Part shown: positions 1-6,959 of the stretch, piece by piece
Layout: the number at the start of each line of letters is the position of its first letter
Numbering within the stretch: position 1 is the stretch's first letter
Assembly (NCBI GenBank): GCA_017828975.1
Contig: JAGAJN010000014.1
Location: 1-64,000 of the forward strand
Length of the DNA stretch: 64,000 nucleotides
Source: Oscillospiraceae bacterium
GTDB lineage: Bacteria; Bacillota; Clostridia; Oscillospirales; Ruminococcaceae
Direction: 5' to 3'
Program-made: the position numbers and the translations under genes
The notes under the pieces: generated by a model
What the model was told of the DNA's origin: nothing
Databases searched by the model: none
Seen by the model: the letters and a program-made list of their open reading frames with translations, nothing else

Positions 1-119
1 GCAGAATCGGATGAAGCTTCCTCTGCAATATTATCTTCCTCATACAGATCACCTGAACAGCCACATAAAGAAAGTGCAGATACAGCACAGAGCATTGATA
101 ATATCTTTTTTACTTTCAT
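1..119 (-). CDS. lipoprotein, N-terminal part only
   Basis: The first 39 residues of a lipoprotein run off the left edge of the window. They hold a short basic N-terminus (MKVKK), a hydrophobic stretch and a lipobox ending LSLCGC, followed by an acidic, serine-rich linker. The start is set by an AAAGGAAT-type ribosome binding site just upstream on the minus strand. The lipobox predicts export and lipid anchoring at the outer face of the membrane. The functional domain lies outside the window, so no role can be given. It is cut off from the gene upstream by a terminator. Confidence 0.8.
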   Translation of the reverse strand, partial: MKVKKILSMLCAVSALSLCGCSGDLYEEDNIAEEASSDS

Positions 120-146
120 TTGAAATTCCTTTCTATAAAAATATAA

Positions 147-181
147 ACAAAGCCGACTATTTATGCAGCAGTCGGCTTTGT
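147..181 (-). terminator. intrinsic terminator of the duplicated lipoprotein gene
   Basis: An 11-bp perfect stem (147-157 with 171-181, ACAAAGCCGAC / GTCGGCTTTGT) is followed on the minus strand by a T-rich tract. It lies 26 bp past the stop of the gene ending at 207. Confidence 0.8.
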
Positions 182-206
182 GTCTAAGGAGGAAAAATTA
201 TTTGAT

Positions 207-1214
207 TTAGCTTAACAAACCAACAGCAGTTCCCATGTACACTACTGTTTCATCAGCGGTGAGATACTGTCCCTCATATACCGCACCCGCAGTGTTCATT
301 ATAAATACCTGTCCGTCCTCTGTTTCTGCAAAGCCGATCTCAAAATCCTGCTCTGTGTAAACATCGGAAACTGTAAGTAAAGTCCAGTTAATTCCGTTTT
401 CATCGGTTTGGGTTTCGGAAGTATAAGAACCGCAGATAACATCGCCGCTGCCGTCGGGGCAGTATACAAACATAGAAGCCATAGGAGTGCCGGAAGGCTC
501 GGTAAACATTGAGAATACAAGCTCATTGCTTTCTTCATCAATTGCGTAAACACCTGCTTCGATCATATCGGTACTTACATCAAGAAGAGTAAACTCACTG
601 CTTTCGGAGGCATCGGAAGTATCATTGGAAGTATCATCTGAAAGCATAGCTACTGCTGTTCCCATATAAACAATAGTGTCGTCAGCGGATAGATACTGTC
701 CCTCATATACCGCACCCGCAGAGTTCATGATAAATACCTGTCCGTCCTCTGTTTCTGCAAAGCCGATCTCAAAATCCTGCTCTGTGTAAACATCGGAAAC
801 TGTAAGTAAAGTCCAGGTAATTCCGTTTTCATCGGTTTCGGTTTCGGAAGTATAAGAACCGCAGATAACATCGCCGCTGCCATCGGGGCAGTACATAAAC
901 ATAGAAGCCATAGGAGTGCCGGAAGGCTCTGTAAACATTGAGAATACAAGCTCATTGCTTTCTTCATCAACTGCGTAAACTCCCACCTCAATCATATCGG
1001 TTGTTACATCAAGAAGAGTAAAATCGCTGCTGTCATCGGTCGTATCGTTTGTGTCAGGTTCGGCATTGGTTGTTTCCTCAGCGGTTGTGGTTTCGGCAGC
1101 GGTCGTAGTTTCCGCAGCGGTTGTGGTTTCGGCGGGAGCATTGCCGCCTCCGCAGGCAGTCATAGTGACTGAAAGCATACAAATTGCAAGAAGTGCTGCA
1201 AGTTTCTTTTTCAT
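207..1214 (-). CDS. lipoprotein with two near-identical ~130-residue repeats
   Basis: A secreted lipoprotein of 335 residues. The start at 1214 gives MKKKLAALLAICM followed by a lipobox cysteine (TMTACGG) and has a good site (GGAGAG) just upstream; an in-frame ATG at 1247 would put 11 residues before the signal peptide and has no such site. After the signal comes a low-complexity threonine/glutamate linker (AAETTT repeated), then two tandem domains of about 130 residues that differ at few positions (both contain FSMFTEPSGTPMAS and YTEQDFEIGFAETEDGQ). The domains look beta-rich and acidic. I do not recognise the family. It resembles in layout the unrelated lipoprotein at 9793-10470, including a YLSxDDxx stretch. 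Extracellular location is inferred from the lipobox; function is unknown. Confidence 0.85.
   Translation of the reverse strand: MKKKLAALLAICMLSVTMTACGGGNAPAETTTAAETTTAAETTTAEETTNAEPDTNDTTDDSSDFTLLDVTTDMIEVGVYAVDEESNELVFSMFTEPSGTPMASMFMYCPDGSGDVICGSYTSETETDENGITWTLLTVSDVYTEQDFEIGFAETEDGQVFIMNSAGAVYEGQYLSADDTIVYMGTAVAMLSDDTSNDTSDASESSEFTLLDVSTDMIEAGVYAIDEESNELVFSMFTEPSGTPMASMFVYCPDGSGDVICGSYTSETQTDENGINWTLLTVSDVYTEQDFEIGFAETEDGQVFIMNTAGAVYEGQYLTADETVVYMGTAVGLLS
210..1025 (-). repeat. two-copy direct repeat inside the lipoprotein gene
   Basis: Roughly 210-596 and 640-1025 are direct copies, about 429 bp apart, with very high nucleotide identity including at silent sites. For example the stretches starting at 484 and 907 (GGAGTGCCGGAAGGCTC) match. 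The high silent-site identity points to a recent duplication or ongoing gene conversion. Confidence 0.9.
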
Positions 1215-1629
1215 ACATATCTCTCCTATATCGAATATTTTCTGCATATCGCATTATCCTAATTTTATCATACATATACAAAATAATCCATTCTTTTTTT
1301 GCCTAAAGATAATAAACTATTCAAAGCTTATTTTCCTGTATTTCACATAAATTTGCTTATTTCAAACAACTCACCCAAAAAGGTGATGACAACCCAAAAT
1401 GTGTTTGATATAATAAATAAAATATATACCTATGTGATGAATGATATCAAAGGATTGACCGACTCTCAATTATAACTGGAAAATGATATTTTGAAGCAAA
1501 TGCTATAACAAAAAATCACGATACTGTCCTTTTTGACTGTATCGTGATTTTTGTAAACAACGTAAAATCGGCGTTTATGACCGTAGATACCCTGTGATTA
1601 TAGGCGTCCCCGCAAATATGGGAAACGCC
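1215..1629. other. intergenic region, two convergent-side hairpins, no convincing gene
   Basis: AT-rich spacer between the two minus-strand genes. A TATAAT lies at 1409-1414 on the plus strand. After it an ATG at 1437 opens 12 codons, meets TAA at 1473, and the same frame continues LENDILKQML to a TAA at 1506; this may be the relic of a small gene but is too short to judge. A hairpin at 1603-1629 (GGCGT/ACGCC) follows the PurA-like gene. Confidence 0.5.
1511..1553. terminator. bidirectional intrinsic terminator
   Basis: Strong hairpin, AAAAATCACGATAC paired with GTATCGTGATTTTT around a short T-rich loop, with A and T runs on both sides so that it can act in either direction. It probably ends the four-gene operon that reads leftward from 5006. 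Confidence 0.75.
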
Positions 1630-2805
1630 CTATTTTACACTATATTCATCATAGGAACAGTACATTTTCCTTATTCCGATAATATCGGGAGAAACCGCAC
1701 CGTTATCGGTCACAAGCTTTCCTCCCGTTTCATTCAGATGAGTGATCGAAAGGGAGATCTCCACATTCGGCAGAGAGCGGAATTTGGCAAAATCGGCATC
1801 TATCCTTTCCCGCAGACCTTTCACATCAAGCCTGCCGTAACGCAGCGTCCCCTGATAGCCGTTGGGAACATTTGTCATATCCCACATATGGGGATTGATC
1901 TCGTCCTTGGGACATTCCCCCTCAAAGGGACCCGCACCGTGACGGGTAAGATATGTCCGTGTCACATAGCAGACCTCAACATCATTTTTCCCCGAAAGCT
2001 CACCTATCATTCTGACGGGATTTTCCGCTCCCGTAAAGCTGGGTGTGGTGTGCTTTTCGTTTTCCCCGAGGTCACAATTGAGAAGCAGCCCCTGCGCTCC
2101 CTCAAACACTATATACGGATAATTTTCAAGTATTTCGGAGTCTGTCATTATAGTATTTGCGTCGAAATATTCGCAATCCAAAATAAAATTATCTATAAGC
2201 TTATCATTGAATATAGTTTCCCTCCACTCGTCGGAGATAACGGAAATCCCCAGCGCACCCAGCCTTTCGGGCAGATATTTGTCACGGATATTTTCCAGAA
2301 AGTCCGTTTTTTCCGATCTGCTCATTTCCATAAATTCAGGAAAGGAAACCGCATTGCCGCTTTCATATCTCACAATAGTTTCCCAGATGCCGAAGCCGCA
2401 GCTGCCGTGACGGTTTTCGCCCCGACTGTCCTCGGCTATCTGATTTATCATCATATCAAAGGGCGTTGACCACCTGCATTTCGGTGAACAGTAGATTTTT
2501 GTATCGGGGAAAAGTCCCGAATGTTCCTCCGCAAAAACCATAGGATTTACAATAAACGTGTCCGCAAAATATGTATCGGAGGAGGAAAATGTCCCCGAGG
2601 AAAGATGATGAAATACATGACGGAAACCGTTCTCCGATACCACCGTATGACCTCTCTGCGCGCCGCCGTTATGAAGCACTGTCAGACAGGCTTTCCCCGA
2701 CCTTTGCGCCGCTTTGCAAAAACAGTCCGTCATAAGGCCCTTGCCCTCATCGCCGTAGGATGCACCGATAACGACCTTTATTTCCCGCTCGCTGTATTTC
2801 ATCAT
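1630..2805 (-). CDS. divergent adenylosuccinate-synthetase-like enzyme (PurA fold)
   Basis: A 391-residue protein related to PurA, which joins IMP and aspartate using GTP. Visible family features are the P-loop GDEGKG at residues 18-23 with the catalytic aspartate (D19), a GHT motif whose H53 matches the catalytic histidine, the central FEGAQGLLL block, and TRHGAGPFEGE. It is shorter than the usual ~430 residues. Two conserved sites are changed: the guanine-specificity motif TKxD reads THLN, and the arginine-rich aspartate loop (normally GRRRRTGW) reads TLRYGRLD. The IMP-loop region reads GSCGFGIWE. Phosphoryl transfer may be retained while nucleotide and second-substrate choice differ. It is the last gene of a four-gene operon, 12 bp after the vWA gene, with an AAGGGG site. 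A housekeeping PurA would be expected elsewhere. PurZ-like phage enzymes are another divergent branch, but I cannot place this one. Confidence 0.7.
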   Translation of the reverse strand: MMKYSEREIKVVIGASYGDEGKGLMTDCFCKAAQRSGKACLTVLHNGGAQRGHTVVSENGFRHVFHHLSSGTFSSSDTYFADTFIVNPMVFAEEHSGLFPDTKIYCSPKCRWSTPFDMMINQIAEDSRGENRHGSCGFGIWETIVRYESGNAVSFPEFMEMSRSEKTDFLENIRDKYLPERLGALGISVISDEWRETIFNDKLIDNFILDCEYFDANTIMTDSEILENYPYIVFEGAQGLLLNCDLGENEKHTTPSFTGAENPVRMIGELSGKNDVEVCYVTRTYLTRHGAGPFEGECPKDEINPHMWDMTNVPNGYQGTLRYGRLDVKGLRERIDADFAKFRSLPNVEISLSITHLNETGGKLVTDNGAVSPDIIGIRKMYCSYDEYSVK

Positions 2806-2817
2806 TTTCGCCCCTTT

Positions 2818-3687
2818 TTACCACGAAATAAGCTTTCTAATGCCACTTTTCTCCTCAGCCGTTTTTCCTTCCGCAAAAGCCGTCACGATATTTATAATGG
2901 TGGGAGTTATGTTACTAAGGTTCACCTTTTTCAGATGCTCCTTATCAAGATATTCGCCGAAGCTTTGCATTATCTTATCCTCATATCTTGCGCCGTTTGA
3001 TCTCGGATCTATTACCGCAAGGTGATAGACCTCAAACTTCTCGGTCACCTCCCCGTAAAGCTCCTTTGTTTCAATGTCCTTTTCGTTGTTGACACCGAGG
3101 GACGCTTCAAGAGGCTCCTTGGGAAGATAGGGATTCAGCGGTTCATCGCCCATTGTAATGATAAGCCCCTTTTTCCCTCGGCTGTGACAGTCAAGACGGG
3201 TGTTGTTCAGGGCAAAGTACCATGCCGCAGTGTAGGATTCAAAAAGGTTTCCGCCGCCGCCCGCTTCAAAATAAAGCTTGTCAAGCTGTTCGGCAATGCG
3301 TATGTCCGATTCAAACTGAGAAGCCTGGATAGGCGCTCTGTCATATGCAAGGTCACCGATCCCCATTATCATAAACTCCACGTCCTTGGTCTGCTCGTAA
3401 AGCTTTGTCATTACCGTGTTAAGCCTTTTTGCGACCTCAACAGCGGCGCTTCCCATACTTCCCGTAACGTCAAGAGCAAGGATAACGGGAACAGTTTCGG
3501 GGTGCTCCTCGCTGTCGCAGCACTCTCTTACAACGCCGTAAGGATCAAGCACATCTGCTATTCCCCGTGACCTGAACATTTCCTGCGCCGAGTAATTGCC
3601 GATAATATCGCCGCTTGCCGAAATTTTTCTGCCTGCACGTCTGCTGTAATCGCTGAACGAAGCCCTGTTCCATGTTCCGCTGCCCAT
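2818..3687 (-). CDS. von Willebrand factor A domain protein
   Basis: A 289-residue soluble protein with no signal peptide. The vWA core starts near residue 66; the metal-ion site motif is present as DVTGSMG (D73-x-T75-G-S77), with a later aspartate in ITMGDEPLN (D181) and a glycine-rich loop EAGGGG at 141-146. The N-terminal ~60 residues (rich in S/R/Y) are outside the domain. Such domains bind protein partners through a divalent metal, and in bacteria often serve as assembly or chaperone-like parts. No MoxR-type ATPase is next to it, which is the common partner. Its ATG overlaps the stop of the upstream gene (TAATG), with a GGAAGGAG site, so translation is coupled. The partner and purpose are unknown; the operon context suggests it acts with the PurA-like enzyme. 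Confidence 0.75.
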   Translation of the reverse strand: MGSGTWNRASFSDYSRRAGRKISASGDIIGNYSAQEMFRSRGIADVLDPYGVVRECCDSEEHPETVPVILALDVTGSMGSAAVEVAKRLNTVMTKLYEQTKDVEFMIMGIGDLAYDRAPIQASQFESDIRIAEQLDKLYFEAGGGGNLFESYTAAWYFALNNTRLDCHSRGKKGLIITMGDEPLNPYLPKEPLEASLGVNNEKDIETKELYGEVTEKFEVYHLAVIDPRSNGARYEDKIMQSFGEYLDKEHLKKVNLSNITPTIINIVTAFAEGKTAEEKSGIRKLISW

Positions 3688-4238
3688 TATTCATCTTCTC
3701 CTTCCATATCCTCAAAATCAAACATATCATTCATTCCTCCGCCTGCCATAGCCATTACAAGCATTGGGTTCATAGTCCGGGAACTGCCCTTCATCATCTC
3801 TGAGAGCATCATATACTTCATAATTTTGCTCATACCCTTTTTGCCCTTGGATTTTCCGCTCCCGAAAACCGAAACTATCTTGCCGAAGAAATAAGCATCT
3901 CCGAGGAACATCTGCCTTTCGGGAATGATATTTTCGATAGTGGAATCCTCATAGTTTATGACCGTAATAATGTCGTTCTCATTTTTGAGAACACATTTCG
4001 GCTTGCCGCCCACAAGGATAATGTCCCCCTCCGAAGCCTTTTTTGCGGGAATAACGAAGAATAGGTCATCACAGACATCAAATACAAAGCTGCTGCAGTT
4101 TGTGAGCCTGCCCGTGCTTACATTGTAGGACTTGTACCCTCCGGAGGTCTTTACGGCAATGTCCCCGTTCATGGACAGTCTGCACATACCCGGTGCCACC
4201 TTGCCGAACATTCCGCCGAATAAATTCATTTCTTCCAT
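3687..4238 (-). CDS. unknown 183-residue protein with Met/Gly-rich tail
   Basis: I do not recognise this family. The first ~110 residues look like a beta-rich domain (alternating hydrophobic residues, for example FFVIPAKKASEGDIILVGG). A basic glycine/lysine segment (FGSGKSKGKKG) follows near 130, then a methionine-rich stretch (IMKYMMLSEMMK and MLVMAMAGGGMND), then a strongly acidic end (FEDMEGEDE). There is no signal peptide and no clear transmembrane helix. The start at 4238 has an AGGAGG site buried in the last codons of the Nudix gene, 8 bp upstream. Its 1-bp overlap with the vWA gene suggests the two are made together, perhaps as a complex. Met/Gly-rich tails can mediate assembly or membrane contact, but that is only a guess. 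Confidence 0.6.
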   Translation of the reverse strand: MEEMNLFGGMFGKVAPGMCRLSMNGDIAVKTSGGYKSYNVSTGRLTNCSSFVFDVCDDLFFVIPAKKASEGDIILVGGKPKCVLKNENDIITVINYEDSTIENIIPERQMFLGDAYFFGKIVSVFGSGKSKGKKGMSKIMKYMMLSEMMKGSSRTMNPMLVMAMAGGGMNDMFDFEDMEGEDE

Positions 4239-4241
4239 AGC

Positions 4242-5006
4242 TCATTCCTCCTGTGATTTTTTCCTGCGGTACAGCTTTGATTTTCTGTGCGCCGCAGCGG
4301 TGTCGTCAAACATATCCGTTTCCTCGATTTTCGGGGACATTCTCTTTCTGAACGCCTGCATAGACTCATTCTTTTGAAGTATCATCTGATACGGACCGTG
4401 AAGGTCGGAAACGGTGAAAAGCTCGGGCATAAGGTCAAAAATAATGTCGTGGTGCAAAACCTCGTCCTGTAATTTCTTGAAAGCATCGTAAATTATTGTG
4501 CCGTGGTCAAAGGGGAATTCGTTTCTTATCACCCTGCCATTCTCCGCAATTATTTCGAGAGAAACTTCATCACCGCATATCTCAAGCCTTTCGGTTTCCC
4601 CGCTGACTTTATAGATAAGCTCCAGCCACACCGCCTCCGCAGCGTCGGAATTGCGGTCGGTGGACAGCGAAACGGTATTTGTCAGGGAAATATACGCCGC
4701 CGAAATTATCCACCCTCTGGGATCTCTGCCCTCACCGCTGTAAACCTTCAGCGGGATTATCTTTGACCCTGTAACGCCCGCCTCCTCTGCAAGCTCTCTT
4801 TGAACGGCTTCCTCCGTTGTTTCGCCCTTTATGAGAAATCCGCCGGGAAGTGCGTACATATCCTTGAAAGGCTCCTCCCCTCGCTTTATGAGAAGTATTT
4901 TCAGCCGCTTCTCGTCCATTGTTGCCGCTCTGTAATCATCTACTCCGAACACCGCCGCATCTACCGCCACGGACGGTCTTTCGTAATCTGTTATACTGTA
5001 CTCCAT
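4242..5006 (-). CDS. Nudix hydrolase/winged-helix regulator, NrtR-like
   Basis: A 254-residue protein with an N-terminal Nudix domain and a C-terminal winged helix, the architecture of NrtR-family regulators that sense ADP-ribose or related ligands. The Nudix box is complete: G56, E62, R70-E71-L72, E74-E75 and G77 are all in register, so hydrolytic activity may remain, unlike many NrtR repressors. The C-terminal half contains FDHGTIIYDAF and LMPELFTVSDLHGPYQ, typical of the winged-helix part, and ends in a basic tail. The start at 5006 is chosen because a weak AAAGAG site precedes it, and the ATG at 5036 has none and would lie in the repeats. It is the first gene of the operon and likely represses its own promoter through the direct repeats at 5036-5061. 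The ligand is unknown. Confidence 0.8.
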   Translation of the reverse strand: MEYSITDYERPSVAVDAAVFGVDDYRAATMDEKRLKILLIKRGEEPFKDMYALPGGFLIKGETTEEAVQRELAEEAGVTGSKIIPLKVYSGEGRDPRGWIISAAYISLTNTVSLSTDRNSDAAEAVWLELIYKVSGETERLEICGDEVSLEIIAENGRVIRNEFPFDHGTIIYDAFKKLQDEVLHHDIIFDLMPELFTVSDLHGPYQMILQKNESMQAFRKRMSPKIEETDMFDDTAAAHRKSKLYRRKKSQEE

Positions 5007-5035
5007 AATATCACTCTTTCTATGATAGAAAATCA

Positions 5036-5061
5036 TTGTTTGTAACTATTTGTTTGTAACT
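5036..5061 (-). promoter_or_regulatory. tandem 12-bp repeat, operator candidate
   Basis: TTGTTTGTAACT occurs at 5036-5047 and again at 5050-5061 (plus-strand reading), a 14-bp period. The pair sits immediately downstream of the -10 box, over the expected transcription start of the Nudix-led operon, a position suited to repression. Assignment to the Nudix regulator is inferred from adjacency. Confidence 0.55.
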
Positions 5062-5071
5062 CTATGTTTCT

Positions 5072-5100
5072 ATTATATTTATTCCGTGGGGATTTGTCAA
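5072..5100 (-). promoter_or_regulatory. consensus sigma-A promoter of the Nudix-vWA-PurA-like operon
   Basis: On the minus strand TTGACA (5095-5100) and TATAAT (5072-5077) are separated by exactly 17 bp. Both boxes match the consensus fully, which implies a strong promoter that would need a repressor to be kept quiet. Confidence 0.8.
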
Positions 5101-5190
5101 GAGGTTTCACCGAAAAAATTTCGCCAAATAGAAAATTTGTGTGATCCGCACATTACCCGACCTTCACACTTATTGAAAATCCACAAAACA

Positions 5191-5227
5191 AAAAGACAGC
5201 ACCGTCGGCTTGACTGTACTGTCTTTT
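5191..5227 (-). terminator. intrinsic terminator after the Ada-type-domain lipoprotein
   Basis: AAAAGACAG at 5191-5199 pairs with CTGTCTTTT at 5219-5227; on the minus strand the hairpin ends in TTTTTGTTTTG. It lies just downstream of the stop at 5243. Confidence 0.7.
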
Positions 5228-5242
5228 ATGAAGAATATTCTG

Positions 5243-5830
5243 TTATCCGTGAGGCTTGCAGTTCCCGCAGGGCTTAAACCCGTCAGCGACAGCCTTTTCA
5301 AAATCATCGGTAGTATCGTAATTTTCGGGCTTTATCTTTTTCACGCTGCCGCAGTCGTTGTAATGAATCCTCTTTGTGTTGGTGTTCAGCACATAAGTAA
5401 TTGTATGAGCGTTCTCGGCAGTTGTATCTGTTTCAGTTTCCTCCGTTATTTCGGAAAATGTATCGGTTTCCGTTTCGGGGATAATCTCCTCTGTCGTTTC
5501 GGAAGATGTAACAATTCCCGTTTCGGTAACAGTTTCCTCCACCGTTTCGGAAGATGTGACGCTTTCCGTTTCGGGAATAGTTTCCTCCGCCGTTTCGGAA
5601 GATGTGACATTTTCCTTTTCGGGAACGGTTTCCTCCGTTGTTTCGGAAGATGTAACAATTCCCGTTTCGGGGACGGTTATAACATCTGTGACCGCAGCCG
5701 AAGCAATATCGGCATCTGCTTCAACAGCTTTTTCGGAACCGCACCCGCCAAGCAGACACACTCCAACGCTCAGAACCCCGATAGTCAGCAGCACAATTTT
5801 CCGCGTCCTCAATAACCCGCAAAGCTTCAT
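5243..5830 (-). CDS. lipoprotein with 16-residue repeats and a C-terminal zinc-binding (Ada-type) domain
   Basis: A 195-residue lipoprotein. The signal peptide ends in a lipobox (LLGGC) near residue 30. Residues ~50-135 are built of about five 16-residue units of the form VTSSETxEETxPExx, an extended acidic, threonine-rich stalk. The last ~50 residues (TYVLNTNTKRIHYNDC to GFKPCGNCKP) resemble the small metal-binding domain of Ada, with conserved cysteines in DCGSVKKI and PCGNC that probably bind zinc. In secreted proteins this domain often sits at the end of nucleases or as a stand-alone module; no nuclease domain is present here. The start has an AGGAG site 6 bp upstream. It stands alone, between terminator 5191-5227 and folA. 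Confidence 0.75.
   Translation of the reverse strand: MKLCGLLRTRKIVLLTIGVLSVGVCLLGGCGSEKAVEADADIASAAVTDVITVPETGIVTSSETTEETVPEKENVTSSETAEETIPETESVTSSETVEETVTETGIVTSSETTEEIIPETETDTFSEITEETETDTTAENAHTITYVLNTNTKRIHYNDCGSVKKIKPENYDTTDDFEKAVADGFKPCGNCKPHG
5450..5665 (-). repeat. 48-bp tandem repeats encoding the lipoprotein stalk
   Basis: About four to five degenerate 48-bp units, each containing a close relative of GTTTCGGAAGATGT followed by TTTCCTCC (plus-strand reading). In-frame unit number changes would alter stalk length without breaking the gene. Confidence 0.75.
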
Positions 5831-5848
5831 TTCAAACTCCTAAGCAAA

Positions 5849-6343
5849 TCAGCATTTCCTCCGATAGGTGCAAAACCGAAACCTAACCCCGTCATGCACC
5901 TTCTCCTCCGACTGTTCCGCAAGCACCCAATCGGGCAGCTCATCGAAATTCGGGATATAGCTGTCCGGGTCGGGACAAACGGCGTCCACCCGTGTGATAA
6001 GCGCCTCATTGCACCTGTCCAATAGCAAACGGTATATCTCCGCCCCGCCGATAACGAACAGCTCATCTTCGGAAATCCCCGAAACAGCGTCCTCCAGCTC
6101 CTCCACCGAACGGACAGCGATTACCCCCTCGGGAAACTCCCCTATCTTTCGTGAAAGCACAATGTTCCTGCGGTTTTTCAGCGGCTGACCGCCCGGAAAG
6201 GATTCCAGAGTTTTTCTGCCCATAATGACTGTTTTCCCCTTTGTGGTCTCCCGAAAAAACTTCATATCCTCGGGGATAGGAAAAATCAGGTCGCCGCCCT
6301 TGCCGATAGCCCAATTTTTGTCGGCGTTCACAATAAGCTTCAT
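5849..6343 (-). CDS. folA: dihydrofolate reductase
   Basis: Reduces dihydrofolate to tetrahydrofolate with NADPH in the cytoplasm, for thymidylate and purine synthesis. The 164-residue length is normal for the family. Visible motifs are the N-terminal MKLIVNADKNWAIGKGGDL substrate loop, the GKTVIMGRKTLESFPGG cofactor segment, and VIGGAEIYRLLL near residue 105. The start at 6343 fits the family and has a GGAGTGAG site; the ATG at 6373 would add ten unrelated residues. It begins 4 bp after lexA, so the two are probably one transcript with murC upstream. Confidence 0.93.
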   Translation of the reverse strand: MKLIVNADKNWAIGKGGDLIFPIPEDMKFFRETTKGKTVIMGRKTLESFPGGQPLKNRRNIVLSRKIGEFPEGVIAVRSVEELEDAVSGISEDELFVIGGAEIYRLLLDRCNEALITRVDAVCPDPDSYIPNFDELPDWVLAEQSEEKVHDGVRFRFCTYRRKC

Positions 6344-6347
6344 TTTC

Positions 6348-6929
6348 TCACTCCATATATCTGATGACCGCAACTACCTTGCCCAGGATCTCGCAGTTAT
6401 CCACAATTATCGGGTCCATAAAATCATTTTCGGGCTGCAAACGGTAATGTCCGTCCTCCTTGTAGAAGGTCTTGATGGTTGCGCCCTCGCCGTCCACCAG
6501 ACAGGCGGCAATAGTTCCGTCGTCAACATAGGAGGTCTGCTCGATTATAACAATGTCACCGTTGAGAATTCCCGCATTTATCATGCTGTCGCCCCTGACA
6601 TTCAGCGCAAAAAGCTGCCCCGAATAGTTCTTGTCGGGCTGAAAAGCGATGTAATCGGTAATGTCCTCAATAGCGGTAATAGGCTCGCCCGCCGTGATAG
6701 TGCCCATCAGCGGAACATGCACCGCACCCATTCCCGTCAGCTTGACGGAACGGTTCCTTCCGCTGGACTTTTCCAGCAGACCCTCCTCCACCAGCTGATT
6801 GATGTATCTGTGCGCCGTGGACGTTGAGCGAATGCCCAGATCTCGGCATATCTCACGTATAGACGGCGGTATCCCGTCACGGGAACTGTCCCTGATATAT
6901 TCGTAAACTTCTTTTACCTTATCCTTCAT
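6348..6929 (-). CDS. lexA: LexA SOS repressor
   Basis: Represses DNA-damage genes and cleaves itself when RecA is activated. The N-terminal winged helix (residues 1-65, with PPSIREICRDLGIRSTSTAHRY) is followed by the self-cleavage site in GTITAGEP (Ala-Gly) and the serine protease-like domain with the catalytic serine in RGDSM and the catalytic lysine in ATIKTF. Length of 193 is slightly short but complete. The start has an AAGGAAGG site. It lies 30 bp after murC and 4 bp before folA. No clear Gram-positive SOS box (CGAAC-N4-GTTCG) is visible between murC and lexA, so autoregulation through a local operator is not supported by the sequence. Confidence 0.93.
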   Translation of the reverse strand: MKDKVKEVYEYIRDSSRDGIPPSIREICRDLGIRSTSTAHRYINQLVEEGLLEKSSGRNRSVKLTGMGAVHVPLMGTITAGEPITAIEDITDYIAFQPDKNYSGQLFALNVRGDSMINAGILNGDIVIIEQTSYVDDGTIAACLVDGEGATIKTFYKEDGHYRLQPENDFMDPIIVDNCEILGKVVAVIRYME

Positions 6930-6959
6930 AGTATCCTTCCTTTCGTATATGATTTTTCG

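Noticed and set aside
1437..1508. Tiny plus-strand frame (12 codons, TAA, then 10 codons in frame) between a TATAAT and a terminator
   Set aside because: No ribosome binding site, an in-frame stop, and no recognisable family; kept only as a note in the intergenic entry.
1594..2469. 291-codon open frame on the plus strand opposite the PurA-like gene
   Set aside because: It has no ribosome site and mirrors a clear minus-strand gene with conserved motifs.
6930..6959. SOS box for LexA between murC and lexA
   Set aside because: CGTATATGATTTTTCG-like sequence does not match CGAAC-N4-GTTCG closely enough.
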